Shown here one piece after another: positions 49,611-57,963 of a DNA stretch of 64,000 nt (position 1 is its first letter; each line of letters opens with the position of its first letter). The translations under genes were made by a program, and so were the position numbers. The notes beneath the pieces are model-generated. The model made no database searches and had not been told where the DNA came from. It saw nothing but the letters and a program-made list of their open reading frames with translations. This DNA comes from Candidatus Pacearchaeota archaeon (GTDB taxonomy: Archaea > Nanoarchaeota > Nanoarchaeia > Pacearchaeales > GW2011-AR1): positions 32,490-96,489 of the forward strand of contig JALOBN010000005.1 in assembly GCA_023228245.1 (NCBI GenBank), written 5' to 3'.

Positions 49611-50020
49611 TTTTTATTCTCCTGTTTTATTTCTTTCTTTGATTCTGATTTTTTTTCTTGAATTCTTTTTTTATCTTCGAGATTCAATTCAATTATCTGA
49701 AGATTTGAAGGTTGCAATTTTATGTTTGCTTTACTTCCATCTTGTTTCTTAACTTGAATTCCTTCCATTGTTATTTTTGATTTTTTTGTGAAAACCTGAA
49801 TTATTTTTCCGGTCTTTCCTTTGAACTTTCCTGTCATAACTTTTACATTATCTCCTTTTCTCACGACGACATTTCTCTTCCCGATTTTCTTTCTTAATTC
49901 TTTGGACAAATTAATGCTTAATAATTTTCGCTTTATGTGAAGTGGAGCTTTCGCTGCATATTTTCTTTGTTTTCGAGGCTGTTTACTGCCTTTCCATGCT
50001 GTTGAAAATTCTTTTTTCAT
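49607..50020 (-). CDS. rpl24: 50S ribosomal protein uL24
   Basis: 137 aa from MKKEFSTAWKGSKQPRKQRKYAAKAPLHIKRKLLSINLSKELR, 1 nt after the uL14 stop; a longer frame extends into uL14. KOW motif VVVRKGDNVKVMTGKFKGKTGKIIQV. The Lys/Glu-rich C-terminal tail is about 20 residues. Confidence 0.95.
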   Translation of the reverse strand: MKKEFSTAWKGSKQPRKQRKYAAKAPLHIKRKLLSINLSKELRKKIGKRNVVVRKGDNVKVMTGKFKGKTGKIIQVFTKKSKITMEGIQVKKQDGSKANIKLQPSNLQIIELNLEDKKRIQEKKSESKKEIKQENKK

Positions 50021-50021
50021 T

Positions 50022-50423
50022 TTAGTAAACCACCGCAGCAATTTTTGCTACAGAACTCCAACGTTCCATAACTTCTCTTGCAACTGGTCCTTTTATTTGT
50101 GTTCCTTTTGGATTTCCTTTTTCATCTTTAAGGATTGCGACTGCATTATCTTCGAATGCAACTCTCTCGCCTGTTAATCTTTGATAAGGTCTTTTTTGTC
50201 TTACAACAACAGCATCGAAAACTTTTCCTTTCATATCCGGAATTCCTTTTCTTACTGAAACTTTAACCCAATCTGCGATTTTTGCATATTGTTGTCTTCC
50301 TTTTGTGCTCTTTCCTCTCTTAACACCGACGAGTTTTACAATTTTTGCTCCGCTATTGTCAGCAGCATTCATTATTGCGCCAATGTTTAATCCTCGTGAA
50401 ACTCTTGCACTAATTGCTTTCAT
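50022..50423 (-). CDS. rpl14: 50S ribosomal protein uL14
   Basis: 133 aa. GLNIGAIMNAADNSGAKIVKLVGVKRGKSTKGRQQYAKIADWVKVSVRKGIPDMKGKVFDAVVVRQKRPY is diagnostic. A strong Shine-Dalgarno (GGAGGAAA) lies 7-14 nt before the ATG in the 49-nt gap after uS17, one of the few spacers in this operon large enough for its own ribosome binding site. Confidence 0.97.
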   Translation of the reverse strand: MKAISARVSRGLNIGAIMNAADNSGAKIVKLVGVKRGKSTKGRQQYAKIADWVKVSVRKGIPDMKGKVFDAVVVRQKRPYQRLTGERVAFEDNAVAILKDEKGNPKGTQIKGPVAREVMERWSSVAKIAAVVY

Positions 50424-50472
50424 TTGAAATTTCCTCCGTTTCTAATGATTGAAAATAATTTATTATTTGATT

Positions 50473-50832
50473 TCATTTTTCATCTGCTCCTTTTATTTTT
50501 TTAATTACAACGAAATGTATAATCTTGCTTAATGGACGGCATTCCTGAATTCTTATTAAATCACCGACGTTAATTTCATGTTCGATGCAATCAGGAAGTC
50601 TTGCGTGAATTTTTGTTTTTGCTCTTGAATATCTTTCATATTTTTTTACGTAAATCATTCTTTCAAATTCAATTACGATTCTTGTTGGGAATTTTTTTGT
50701 AACTCTACCTTCGAAAATTCTTCCTCTTGCTTTAAGATTTCCGTGAGTAGGACATTTCACGTCGTTACATATAGCTCCGACTGATTTTGTTTTTTCTGTT
50801 TCTTTCATTTTTGTTTCTGTTTGTTTTTTCAT
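50473..50832 (-). CDS. rps17: 30S ribosomal protein uS17
   Basis: 119 aa. CNDVKCPTHGNLKARGRIFEGRVTKKFPTRIVIEFERMIYVKKYERYSRAKTKIHARLPDCIEHEINVGDLIRIQECRPLSKIIHFVVI is the archaeal/eukaryotic uS17. It follows aIF1. The RNase P component 1 (Rpp29) gene often found between them is absent here. Confidence 0.96.
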   Translation of the reverse strand: MKKQTETKMKETEKTKSVGAICNDVKCPTHGNLKARGRIFEGRVTKKFPTRIVIEFERMIYVKKYERYSRAKTKIHARLPDCIEHEINVGDLIRIQECRPLSKIIHFVVIKKIKGADEK

Positions 50833-50838
50833 TTTATT

Positions 50839-51132
50839 TTAACTTATTGAATCTGCGTCGAATCCAAGTTTCACGAGGACATCTTTTATCTTCTTCGTGT
50901 GATCTCCTTGAAGTTCAACTTCGTCTTTTCTAAAAGTTCCACCGCACGCGAGTTCGTTTTTCAAACCCTTTGCGACTTCTTTCACGTCGACACCACTAAG
51001 TCCGCTGACAATTGTGACGAGTTTTCCGTATCTCTTCTTGTCCGTCGTCACTTTGATATTCTGCGAACCTTTTGCGATTTTCTCGCAAACGCATGCCTCT
51101 TTAGGCAAGCCACATTTTGGACATATTTCCAT
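50839..51132 (-). CDS. Translation initiation factor aIF1 (SUI1)
   Basis: 97 aa. The N-terminal zinc-knuckle CPKCGLPKEACVC is followed by the SUI1 domain (KRYGKLVTIVSGLSGVDVKEVAKGLKNELACGGTFRKDEVELQGDHTKKIKDVLVKLGF). It controls start-codon selection on the 30S subunit. Its position between uL29 and uS17 is the standard archaeal context. Confidence 0.95.
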   Translation of the reverse strand: MEICPKCGLPKEACVCEKIAKGSQNIKVTTDKKRYGKLVTIVSGLSGVDVKEVAKGLKNELACGGTFRKDEVELQGDHTKKIKDVLVKLGFDADSIS

Positions 51133-51134
51133 TA

Positions 51135-51338
51135 TTACTTATTCTCAACTCCTGATTTCTCTTTAGTGTTGAGTGTTAATATTCTTGCGATTATCTTTTT
51201 AATTTCTTTTGCCTTCGAATTCCCTGATTTTGCAGCACTAGTTCTAGCTTTTACAAGTTCGAATTTCATTTCATGCATTTTTTTATTTCTTTCTTCCATA
51301 TTCATTTTTTCTAAATCTTTAAATTTTAAAGTTGCCAT
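51135..51338 (-). CDS. rpl29: 50S ribosomal protein uL29
   Basis: 67 aa. LKFKDLEKMNMEERNKKMHEMKFELVKARTSAAKSGNSKAKEIKKIIARILTL, the two-helix uL29 fold near the exit tunnel. It directly abuts uS3 (no gap) and precedes aIF1. Confidence 0.93.
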   Translation of the reverse strand: MATLKFKDLEKMNMEERNKKMHEMKFELVKARTSAAKSGNSKAKEIKKIIARILTLNTKEKSGVENK

Positions 51339-52025
51339 TTATTTTTTACTCCGTTTTGTTTTTTTCTTTTCAGCGTCTTCGGCATCTTTTTCATCTACCT
51401 GAACTGAATTTAATTTAATTCTATCAATCATTGCTTTGTCAACTTTTAATTCATCTTTCTGAATTGCGTATGGTGAAAATATGCTGACTTTAACTCCGAT
51501 TGCTCCTGGTTTTGTGTACGCAACTGCTTGAGCTTTGTCGACGACTTTTGCACTGTCTCCAACTTTTTTCAAATAACCTTGCTGGAATCTCCATGACTTT
51601 GCTCTCGCGCTTGGAAGTTTTCCACCGAGGACAATTTCAGCTCCTCGTGCACCAGCTTGCATTATTCTTTGCAAACTTCTGTATGCAATAACTTTAAATT
51701 TTATCGGACCCATTTTTTCAAGAGACAATGCAATATCATCAGCGACGATTTGTGCATCGAATTCTGGTTGTTTGATTTCATCAATTTCAACTCTTGGGTT
51801 TTCAAGTTTGAATTTTGTTTTTAATGTGCTTGTTAACTCTTCAATTTTTTCTCCTTTCTTTCCAATAACTAATCCTGGCTTATTTGTTGATACAATTACT
51901 TTTTCTCCGACGGGAGTATATTCAATTCTAACTTTACTGACTTTTCCTTTTCCTAAAATACTTTTGATATATTCCTTAATAGCAAATTCGTCTTTCTTAA
52001 ATTTTACAATACTTTTTTCTTCCAT
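51339..52025 (-). CDS. rps3: 30S ribosomal protein uS3
   Basis: 228 aa. The N-terminal KH domain (VIVSTNKPGLVIGKKGEKIEELTSTL) and C-terminal domain (MQAGARGAEIVLGGKLPSARAKSWRFQQGYLKKVGDSAKVVDKAQAVAYTKPGAIGVKVSIFSP) are normal for archaea. It follows uL22 by 1 nt. Confidence 0.97.
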   Translation of the reverse strand: MEEKSIVKFKKDEFAIKEYIKSILGKGKVSKVRIEYTPVGEKVIVSTNKPGLVIGKKGEKIEELTSTLKTKFKLENPRVEIDEIKQPEFDAQIVADDIALSLEKMGPIKFKVIAYRSLQRIMQAGARGAEIVLGGKLPSARAKSWRFQQGYLKKVGDSAKVVDKAQAVAYTKPGAIGVKVSIFSPYAIQKDELKVDKAMIDRIKLNSVQVDEKDAEDAEKKKTKRSKK

Positions 52026-52026
52026 T

Positions 52027-52641
52027 TTATTTGTTTAATTTTTTCTTTGATTTATTTTTTAATTCAGCAATTTTTTTTCTTTCAACTGCTTTGATGAATA
52101 TGTGTGTTCTTTTTCTTTGAATTGCACCGAATCTTCCTCGAGGACGTGATGCTCTGTTTGGAATTGCTTCTGCAATTATTGGATCTTCAATTCCATTCGC
52201 ACTTGAATTTGATTTTAAACTTTTCAATAATTTTATCATATACTCGACTGTCTTTGTCATGAATCTTCCTGACATCATTCCTTTTCCTTTTCTGTGCGGA
52301 ATTTCTCCAGTCATTGGAATTGCTTTTTTCATTTGCCTGACTTCTTCCAAATCTCCAAGTGCTTTGTCAATTGATTTTCCTCGAATGAATTTACAAATAG
52401 CAACTGATTTCTTCGTCGACAACGGCAAGCTAACCCCATTAACAACCGCTTCATCTTTCTTTTCAATTTTCTTTTTGACAATAGGAGTTTTCTTTTCTTC
52501 TTTTGTTTCAGTTTTATTTTCCTCGACGGTATTTTCAACTTTTTTCTTTTCTTCTTTAACTTCTAATTTTGTTTCTGCATTTTTTTGTTTCTGCATTGTT
52601 TTGCTTGTTCTTTGTTGTGCGTTGTAATCTTTTTCTGTCAT
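52027..52641 (-). CDS. rpl22: 50S ribosomal protein uL22 with long charged N-terminal insert
   Basis: 204 aa from MTEKDYNAQQRTSKT, 1 nt after the uS19 stop. After a short start about 50 residues of Lys/Glu/Thr (VKEEKKKVENTVEENKTE...KKKIEKKDE) precede the normal core LPLSTKKSVAICKFIRGKSIDKALGDLEEV and ASRPRGRFGAIQRKRTHIFI. In other archaea the opening residues join directly to the core, so this is a lineage-specific insertion, probably on the ribosome surface. Confidence 0.94.
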   Translation of the reverse strand: MTEKDYNAQQRTSKTMQKQKNAETKLEVKEEKKKVENTVEENKTETKEEKKTPIVKKKIEKKDEAVVNGVSLPLSTKKSVAICKFIRGKSIDKALGDLEEVRQMKKAIPMTGEIPHRKGKGMMSGRFMTKTVEYMIKLLKSLKSNSSANGIEDPIIAEAIPNRASRPRGRFGAIQRKRTHIFIKAVERKKIAELKNKSKKKLNK

Positions 52642-52642
52642 T

Positions 52643-53041
52643 TTATTTCTTCTTAGACTTAGAACCTTTAGTTGCTCCAAGTCCAGCTCCTCCATGTTTA
52701 ACTTTTGTTCTTGTCAAAGAAAATTCTCCTAATCTGTGTCCTAACATTTCTTTCATTATTTCTACAGGGAAAAATTCGTGTCCGTTGTAAATTGCGATTT
52801 TCATTCCAACCATCGGAGGAACAATTACTAAATGTCTACTGTGGGTTCTAATTGCTTTATTATTTTCAACTTTTTTCTTTGCTCTGCTGACGAAATCTTC
52901 AAGTTCTTGGAATTGTCTAAGAACCGCTCTTCTCTGTCGTGATTTCAAATATTTCGCGAATTCTCTGACGTCCAAAGTTTTCAACTCGTCAATTGTCTTT
53001 CCTCTGAATGTAAATATTTTTTTTGTTGATTCTGTTATCAT
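52643..53041 (-). CDS. rps19: 30S ribosomal protein uS19
   Basis: 132 aa. FTFRGKTIDELKTLDVREFAKYLKSRQRRAVLR, then THSRHLVIVPPMVGMKIAIYNGHEFFPVEIMKEMLGHRLGEFSLTRTKVKHGGAGLGATKGSKSKKK, diagnostic. It overlaps uL2 by 4 nt. Confidence 0.97.
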   Translation of the reverse strand: MITESTKKIFTFRGKTIDELKTLDVREFAKYLKSRQRRAVLRQFQELEDFVSRAKKKVENNKAIRTHSRHLVIVPPMVGMKIAIYNGHEFFPVEIMKEMLGHRLGEFSLTRTKVKHGGAGLGATKGSKSKKK

Positions 53042-53736
53042 CTTTTCTTCTTACCTGTTTTTGTTGGTCTGATTAATCCGACTTTTGCTCCAGCAGGTGC
53101 GTTTCTCTTCGCAATCTTTGATTTGATTCTCTTTCCTCTACCAGAACCGAATGGATGATCAATAACGTTCATCTTTACTGCAGATGTTCTCGGCCACAAT
53201 TTATTTCTTGCTTTCTTGATATAAAAATTCTTACCTGCTTTAACTAATGGCTTGTCTAATCTTCCTGCACCAGCGATTGTTCCGACGATAGCACGACAAT
53301 TTGGATTGAATTCTTTTTCTTTTTTCGACGGCATTAATACAAATATTTTTTCTCCGATAATTCTGCTGACAGTTGCTGAACTTCCTGCAGTTTTTATAAA
53401 CATTCCACCATCGCCAGGGCGTGATTCAATATCGTAAATAAAAGTTTTTACTGGAATATTTTTTAATTGCAAAATATTTCCGTCTTTAACTTCATTGTCG
53501 AAAGTTATTTTCATTCCTTCAAACATCCCTTTGCATGCTGGAATATAAAATTGTTCTTCACCAACTTTAACTTTTGCTAAAGGTGCTGAGTGTCCTGCAG
53601 AGTGGAATAATTTTACAATTGTTCCTTCACCTACGAGGTTTCTTGCATATTGCAATTTAAATCTGAAAGCGTTTCTTCTAACTCTGTATGAAAAACTTCC
53701 GTGTCCTCGTGCCTGTTGAATTATTGTTTTACCCAT
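53038..53736 (-). CDS. rpl2: 50S ribosomal protein uL2
   Basis: 232 aa. GKTIIQQARGHGSFSYRVRRNAFRFK and AGRLDKPLVKAGKNFYIKKARNKLWPRTSAVKMNVIDHPFGSGRGK, containing the conserved His near the peptidyl-transferase centre (NVIDHPFG). It directly follows uL23 (no gap). Confidence 0.97.
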   Translation of the reverse strand: MGKTIIQQARGHGSFSYRVRRNAFRFKLQYARNLVGEGTIVKLFHSAGHSAPLAKVKVGEEQFYIPACKGMFEGMKITFDNEVKDGNILQLKNIPVKTFIYDIESRPGDGGMFIKTAGSSATVSRIIGEKIFVLMPSKKEKEFNPNCRAIVGTIAGAGRLDKPLVKAGKNFYIKKARNKLWPRTSAVKMNVIDHPFGSGRGKRIKSKIAKRNAPAGAKVGLIRPTKTGKKKR

Positions 53737-53979
53737 TTAGATTATTCCTAATTTCGTTGCTAAGTCAATAGCTGGAAATTCTTTTTTTAATTTAACTCGA
53801 ACATATTTTTTGTTTCCTCTAATTTGCGTGCTTAATCTATCTACTTTAACTTTGAACAAATTTTCAATTTCATTCTTTATCTCTGTTTTATTATTTATTT
53901 TTTCAGTTTCGAAAATCAAAGCATTTTGTGATTCGATTGCCATAACTGCTTTTTCTGTTACAATTGGTTTGAAATTCAT
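53737..53979 (-). CDS. rpl23: 50S ribosomal protein uL23
   Basis: 80 aa. KPIVTEKAVMAIESQNALIFETEKINNKTEIKNEIENLFKVKVDRLSTQIRGNKKYVRVKLKKEFPAIDLATKLGII, standard uL23 near the tunnel exit. It overlaps uL4 by 4 nt. Confidence 0.96.
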   Translation of the reverse strand: MNFKPIVTEKAVMAIESQNALIFETEKINNKTEIKNEIENLFKVKVDRLSTQIRGNKKYVRVKLKKEFPAIDLATKLGII

Positions 53980-54770
53980 TTTAATCTCTCCTGTAAATTC
54001 TTTATTGCTTCTTCGGTGTAAATTGTCAATCTTCCTGCTCCGCCGTTTGCCAAGTCAGTTACATTCAAACCTTTCACGCCCTTAACTTCAATAGTATTTG
54101 TTTTCAATTTTTCTTTTTCACCGACGACAAGAAGAACTCCTGCGTTTGATTTGTGTTTTCTTCCTCTTAATTTTCCAATTCCGCTTCTTACTGTTTTTTT
54201 CTTTATTGCAACTTCAAATAAAGTTTCTCCAAGAATTTTTTTCAAAGATGAAATTAAATCTTTTGTTTTCAATGAAGTTATTTTTGATTCAACAATAAAA
54301 GGCAATCCTGTAATTTTTTTCTCGTTCAATCTTTCGTATCTCTTTGCAACAAGTTTCTCATCCGCAGTTGCACCCAATGCAGATTTTATTGCAAGTAACA
54401 TTTCTTTTTTGTTTATTCTTTTTGTGTTAATCATTGAAACAACTTTTGGAGGATGAGCTTTTCTTCCACCTCTTGCACCCGGAATTTCTGCACCAACCCA
54501 ATTGAACTGACTTCCACGTCGAGACATAATTTTTCTTGGAACTCTTGAAATACCTTTACCTTGCGTTGTCTTCCAAACTTTTCTTGTGTGCTGAAGTTTA
54601 CCTCTTGCTGCAAATTGTCCTGCAATTGGCGACGGTGCGTAAGGTTGTCTTATTTTTTCAACTTCCAAAACTTTAGCGACGATATCTTCTCTAATTTTTT
54701 CAGAAAAGAATTTAGGCAATTCAACGCTTCCTTTTTCTTTTCCGTTAATATCTAAAATTTTTGTTTTCAT
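53976..54770 (-). CDS. rpl4: 50S ribosomal protein uL4
   Basis: 264 aa. The N-terminal KEKGSVELPKFFSEKIREDIVAKVLEVEKIRQPYAPSPIAG and the tunnel loop AARGKLQHTRKVWKTTQGKGISRVPRKIMSRRGSQFNWVGAEIPGARGGRKAHPP match archaeal/eukaryotic uL4. It follows the inserted 113-aa ORF by 1 nt instead of uL3. Confidence 0.97.
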   Translation of the reverse strand: MKTKILDINGKEKGSVELPKFFSEKIREDIVAKVLEVEKIRQPYAPSPIAGQFAARGKLQHTRKVWKTTQGKGISRVPRKIMSRRGSQFNWVGAEIPGARGGRKAHPPKVVSMINTKRINKKEMLLAIKSALGATADEKLVAKRYERLNEKKITGLPFIVESKITSLKTKDLISSLKKILGETLFEVAIKKKTVRSGIGKLRGRKHKSNAGVLLVVGEKEKLKTNTIEVKGVKGLNVTDLANGGAGRLTIYTEEAIKNLQERLK

Positions 54771-54771
54771 T

Positions 54772-55113
54772 TTATTTTTCTAACTCCAAAAATATTCTAT
54801 GATCTAACTTTCCTTCTAAAATATCATTATAATATTGGTCATATTCTGAATTCCATACTCCTAATTTTTGAAGTCTTTTTTTATTTTCTTCATAATTTTT
54901 TTGAGAAGACTCTATTTCACATTTCAATCCTCTTGTTATCAATGCTTCTACTAATTCATCATTTCTTCTTCTTATACGAGGGAGGCTTTTCACAAAATAA
55001 ATATTTGCTATACTCCTTCTGGCTGCTTTATCGCATTGACTACAATATTGTCTCGCAAATTCTCTCAACTCTTCTTCGGGAATTGCATTAATTTTTTCAT
55101 CTAGATTATTCAT
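54772..55113 (-). CDS. Unrecognised ORF inserted between uL3 and uL4
   Basis: 113 aa, helical and charged: INAIPEEELREFARQYCSQCDKAARRSIANIYFVKSLPRIRRR then a Lys/Glu helix and DQYYNDILEGKLDHRIFLELEK. CSQC could be half of a metal site. The start overlaps the uL3 stop (ATGA) and its stop is 1 nt before uL4. The ATGA coupling is to the downstream end of the uL3 frame, meaning ribosomes are expected to reach that end despite the uL3 amber codon. No family recognised. Confidence 0.62.
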   Translation of the reverse strand: MNNLDEKINAIPEEELREFARQYCSQCDKAARRSIANIYFVKSLPRIRRRNDELVEALITRGLKCEIESSQKNYEENKKRLQKLGVWNSEYDQYYNDILEGKLDHRIFLELEK

Positions 55114-56039
55114 CTTATTTCTAAAACCTCGTAATTTTTCTTTTTCTGTTTTTTAGTTTCTCTTAATGGAGCAGTAATTAATAATTGTCTTTTTGCAGAA
55201 CCCTGAACACTTCCTGTTACCAATACATAATCTGTTTTCACGTCGCCGAAATTCAAAATATTCTTGAATTCTTCTTTGCCAAGTTTGATAATTTTATGAT
55301 TGTAAGTAACTCGTGTGAACATACCAATCTGTCCTGCCATCGGTGCTCTGAATGTAACTCTTCCAGGATGGAACGAACCCAAAGCTCCAGGTCTTCTCTG
55401 ACCCTTTTCGGATTTGTGGAATTTTAATGTAATACCAAATCTTTTAACTGGTCCCTACAGACCTTTTCCTTTTGTAAGTCCTCTCAAGTCAGCAAGATTT
55501 CCTTTTTCGAAAACACTTGAAACAGAAATTTCTTTTCCTAAATTTTCTTTTATGAATTTGATTTTGTCGTCGTAACTTCCGCCCAAAGCAATCTCACTTA
55601 AGTCAGGAGTTTTCTTTATGTTTGTTTTTTTAACAATAGAATAACAGATAACTCTAACATCATCATAATCGCCTTCGAGTTCTGCTTTTTTATTTTGTTT
55701 TGGAAGTGTTAATTTTCTCTTTAATTCTTTATCCAAACTTTCTGATAAAACTTCTTTGGCAACTTTCCCGTTTTTGTAGAATCTTACTGAAAATATTTTC
55801 ATTGCAGGGCATTCAAGAATTGTAATAGGAACAACGATTTTCTTTCCTTTAGTCATTGAATCAGCTGTATCATCTTTAACAAACGCAGAAGCCATTCCAG
55901 CTTTGTAACAAATGAATCCCTTTAATTTTGTAGAATCAATTTTTACTGCTTTCCAGTTTGGACTAGGCAATGCTTTCTTTGCCCTTTTTCTAGGCCAATA
56001 CTGTAAGCTTCCTTTTCTTGGTGAATTTGGTGGTGCCAT
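55110..56039 (-). CDS. rpl3: 50S ribosomal protein uL3, interrupted by in-frame TAG
   Basis: The full-length frame would be 309 codons. The first 194 residues (APPNSPRKGSLQYWPRKRAKKALPS...GNLADLRGLTKGKGL) end at TAG 55455-55457. The same frame continues without a gap as GPVKRFGITLKFHKSEKGQRRPGALGSFHPGRVTFRAPMAGQ, the normal uL3 C-terminal half. Homologues have Gln at the TAG position (GKGFQGPVKRFG), and one C-to-T change turns CAG into TAG. The downstream part has no start of its own. Either readthrough, a base error, or a nonsense mutation. First gene of the ribosomal operon. Confidence 0.92.
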
Positions 56040-56104
56040 GTTTTGTTATATTTATCAATAGCGTTCATTTTATTACCCTGGATAAAATACTTAGAAAATT
56101 TTGA

Positions 56105-56113
56105 TTTATAAAT
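56105..56113 (-). promoter_or_regulatory. TATA box of the ribosomal operon
   Basis: Palindromic GATTTATAAATC (56103-56114) lies about 70 nt before the uL3 ATG, directly after the stop of the upstream gene. It predicts a leader of about 45 nt for the 20-plus-gene operon. Confidence 0.55.
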
Positions 56114-56117
56114 CTTC

Positions 56118-56840
56118 TTACGCTTCAAGTTCTGCGACTTCTTTCACTGCTTCCCCATCTATCATTCCTCTTCGGACAATTTTTCCTTTTCTCAAAGATT
56201 TCTCTCGGACAATCGCAAAGTCCTTTTCATTTTTCAAAGAATTTGGAATAACAATTGATTCAATTATGAAATCATGGAAAATATCTGCAAGTTTGAAATC
56301 AGATTTTTCCCAAACAAAATCTTTTACAATTTTTTCATCATGAGTTATCAATTTGCAAAAATCCGGATTTGGAGCTTCATCTTTATTTTTCGGTTTAGCG
56401 GATTTCGGAGCTTTTGCTTTTATTTTCAAAACGTCATCTCCTGCTGAAAAACTCAAACCAAAAAATGCTTTAGGAAATGCGTCGACAATTTCAATTAATT
56501 CTTTCCCCGACATTTCAGAATCAATTGCATAATTCTTGACTCCCTGAAATTGTTTTACTTTTGAATTTGCAAGAAAGTCGTGATACTTTGGAATTTCTTT
56601 CAGGTTAACTGTTGAAATAATTCCACCAGTAACTTTTGTTTTTTTGTCCCCAAGTTTTTCAGCTAAAACTTTAATTAACCCATTTCCAAATTCCGCAGTC
56701 GTAGAAATTGTATATTTGTCTTTTACTTTTTTTACTTTGATAATTGCTCTGTCTTTGAATTCTCCACGGCTGAATTTCTGAAATTGCAAATGCACGTTCT
56801 CGTCGATTTTTCCATCGAAAACTCTTTTAATAAAATTCAT
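56118..56840 (-). CDS. Conserved-looking hypothetical protein
   Basis: 240 aa, soluble, no recognised family. NFIKRVFDGKIDENVHLQFQKFSRGEFKDRAIIKVKKVKDKYTISTTAEFGNGLIKVLAEKLGD, with a Pro/Lys linker (KAPKSAKPKNKDEAPNPDFCKL) splitting it into two parts. The second part is DIFHDFIIESIVIPNSLKNEKDFAIVREKSLRKGKIVRRGMIDGEAVKEVAELEA. AATTTATAAG about 27 nt before the ATG is a good TATA box. Its position just upstream of the ribosomal operon hints at a translation-related role, but this is only context. Confidence 0.78.
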   Translation of the reverse strand: MNFIKRVFDGKIDENVHLQFQKFSRGEFKDRAIIKVKKVKDKYTISTTAEFGNGLIKVLAEKLGDKKTKVTGGIISTVNLKEIPKYHDFLANSKVKQFQGVKNYAIDSEMSGKELIEIVDAFPKAFFGLSFSAGDDVLKIKAKAPKSAKPKNKDEAPNPDFCKLITHDEKIVKDFVWEKSDFKLADIFHDFIIESIVIPNSLKNEKDFAIVREKSLRKGKIVRRGMIDGEAVKEVAELEA

Positions 56841-56921
56841 AAATTAGATTACAAAATCTTGCTTATAAATTTTTTCTCCAACCTCGCAAACCTTTATAAA
56901 TTTCTGAACGTTATTTTTATA

Positions 56922-57962
56922 ATGGTAAAAGAGGACGAAGATTATTTTAAAAAAATTACAGCGACGTTAATAATTATCGCGTTGGCGGTTTTGCTTTTCT
57001 TAATTTTAAAACCCATCCTTCTTTCAATTATCCTCGGTGTAATTCTTGCATTCGTTTTATTTCCAATTTATTCTTGGATTTACAAAAAAACAAAATCAAA
57101 AAACTTTTCTGCAACTGTAGTTTGTCTACTTTTAATTTCAGTAATTCTTATCCCTATGATCCTTTTACTTCCATCTATCATCGAACAATTAATTACTTCA
57201 TACACCTCATTGAAACAAGTGGATTTAATCACTCCACTGAAAGCGATATTTTCAAAGTTTATTGATAATGATTCTATTTTTGTGATGATTGAAAATGCTT
57301 TTGAATCTGCAATAAACAATTTCACAACTTCGATGTTAAATTATTTAACTATGGATAATATTATTTCATTTGGTTTTGGGATTATCGTCGTATTTTTCAC
57401 ATTATTTTTTACTTTGAGAGATAATGAAGAACTTAACAATTATATAAAAAGTTTACTTCCTTTTCCAAAAGAAGTAGAAAAAAAATTATATGAATCTTCA
57501 AAAGAAATTACTGGTTCTATTTTATATGGACAAGTTATTATTGGTCTAATTCAGGGAGTTTCCATAGGCCTTGGGTTTTTTATTTTCTCTGTTCCTAATT
57601 CTTTTTTCTTGACTTTGTTAGCATTAATCGGGGGAATTCTTCCTTTGTTTGGAACAGCAATTGTCTGGGTCCCTGTTTTAATTTATTTAATCGTCGCTGG
57701 AAATACGAGCGCCGCATTCGGAATTTTAATTTTTGGATTATTCACTTCCACTATTGATAACATCTTGCGTCCATTATTCATTTCAAAAAAAGCAAATCTA
57801 AGTTCCTCATTAGCATTAATAGGTATGATTGGTGGTTGGTTTTTCTTTGGAATTCTTGGAATTATCCTCGGCCCATTAATTGTTGCCTATTTCTTAATCA
57901 TTATAGAAACGTATAGAAATAAAAATATTCCTGGACTTATCATAAAGGAAAAAAATAATTAA
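56922..57962 (+). CDS. AI-2E family (PerM-like) membrane transporter
   Basis: 346 aa from MVKEDEDYFKKITATLI; an open frame extends upstream but the ATG 26 nt after CTTTATAAAT (56891-56900) is the better start. About eight transmembrane helices in the AI-2E/PerM arrangement: paired N-terminal helices, a soluble segment (STSLKQVDLITPLKAIFSKFID), then FFTLRDNEELNNYIKSLLPFP and the conserved ILGIILGPLIVAYFLIIIE. Exporters of small molecules or ions in this family vary; the substrate is unknown. Confidence 0.88.
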   Translation: MVKEDEDYFKKITATLIIIALAVLLFLILKPILLSIILGVILAFVLFPIYSWIYKKTKSKNFSATVVCLLLISVILIPMILLLPSIIEQLITSYTSLKQVDLITPLKAIFSKFIDNDSIFVMIENAFESAINNFTTSMLNYLTMDNIISFGFGIIVVFFTLFFTLRDNEELNNYIKSLLPFPKEVEKKLYESSKEITGSILYGQVIIGLIQGVSIGLGFFIFSVPNSFFLTLLALIGGILPLFGTAIVWVPVLIYLIVAGNTSAAFGILIFGLFTSTIDNILRPLFISKKANLSSSLALIGMIGGWFFFGILGIILGPLIVAYFLIIIETYRNKNIPGLIIKEKNN

Positions 57963-57963
57963 T

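Noticed and set aside
55110..55382. A separate 90-aa gene for the uL3 C-terminal half
   Set aside because: Its start would be a TTG at a leucine in the middle of the conserved uL3 core, and about 24 conserved residues before it remain in frame up to the TAG. It is one interrupted gene, not two.
55455..55457. Genome-wide reassignment of TAG to an amino acid
   Set aside because: secD, the 33579-34091 methyltransferase and the SpoIIM-like gene end at TAG exactly where their proteins should end, so TAG works as a stop here.
55943..56070. Leader ORF (MNAIDKYNKTWHHQ...) before and overlapping uL3
   Set aside because: It lies almost wholly in another frame of uL3 and its sequence is a shadow of the uL3 start. 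The uL3 reading begins at 56039 with a clear family N-terminus.
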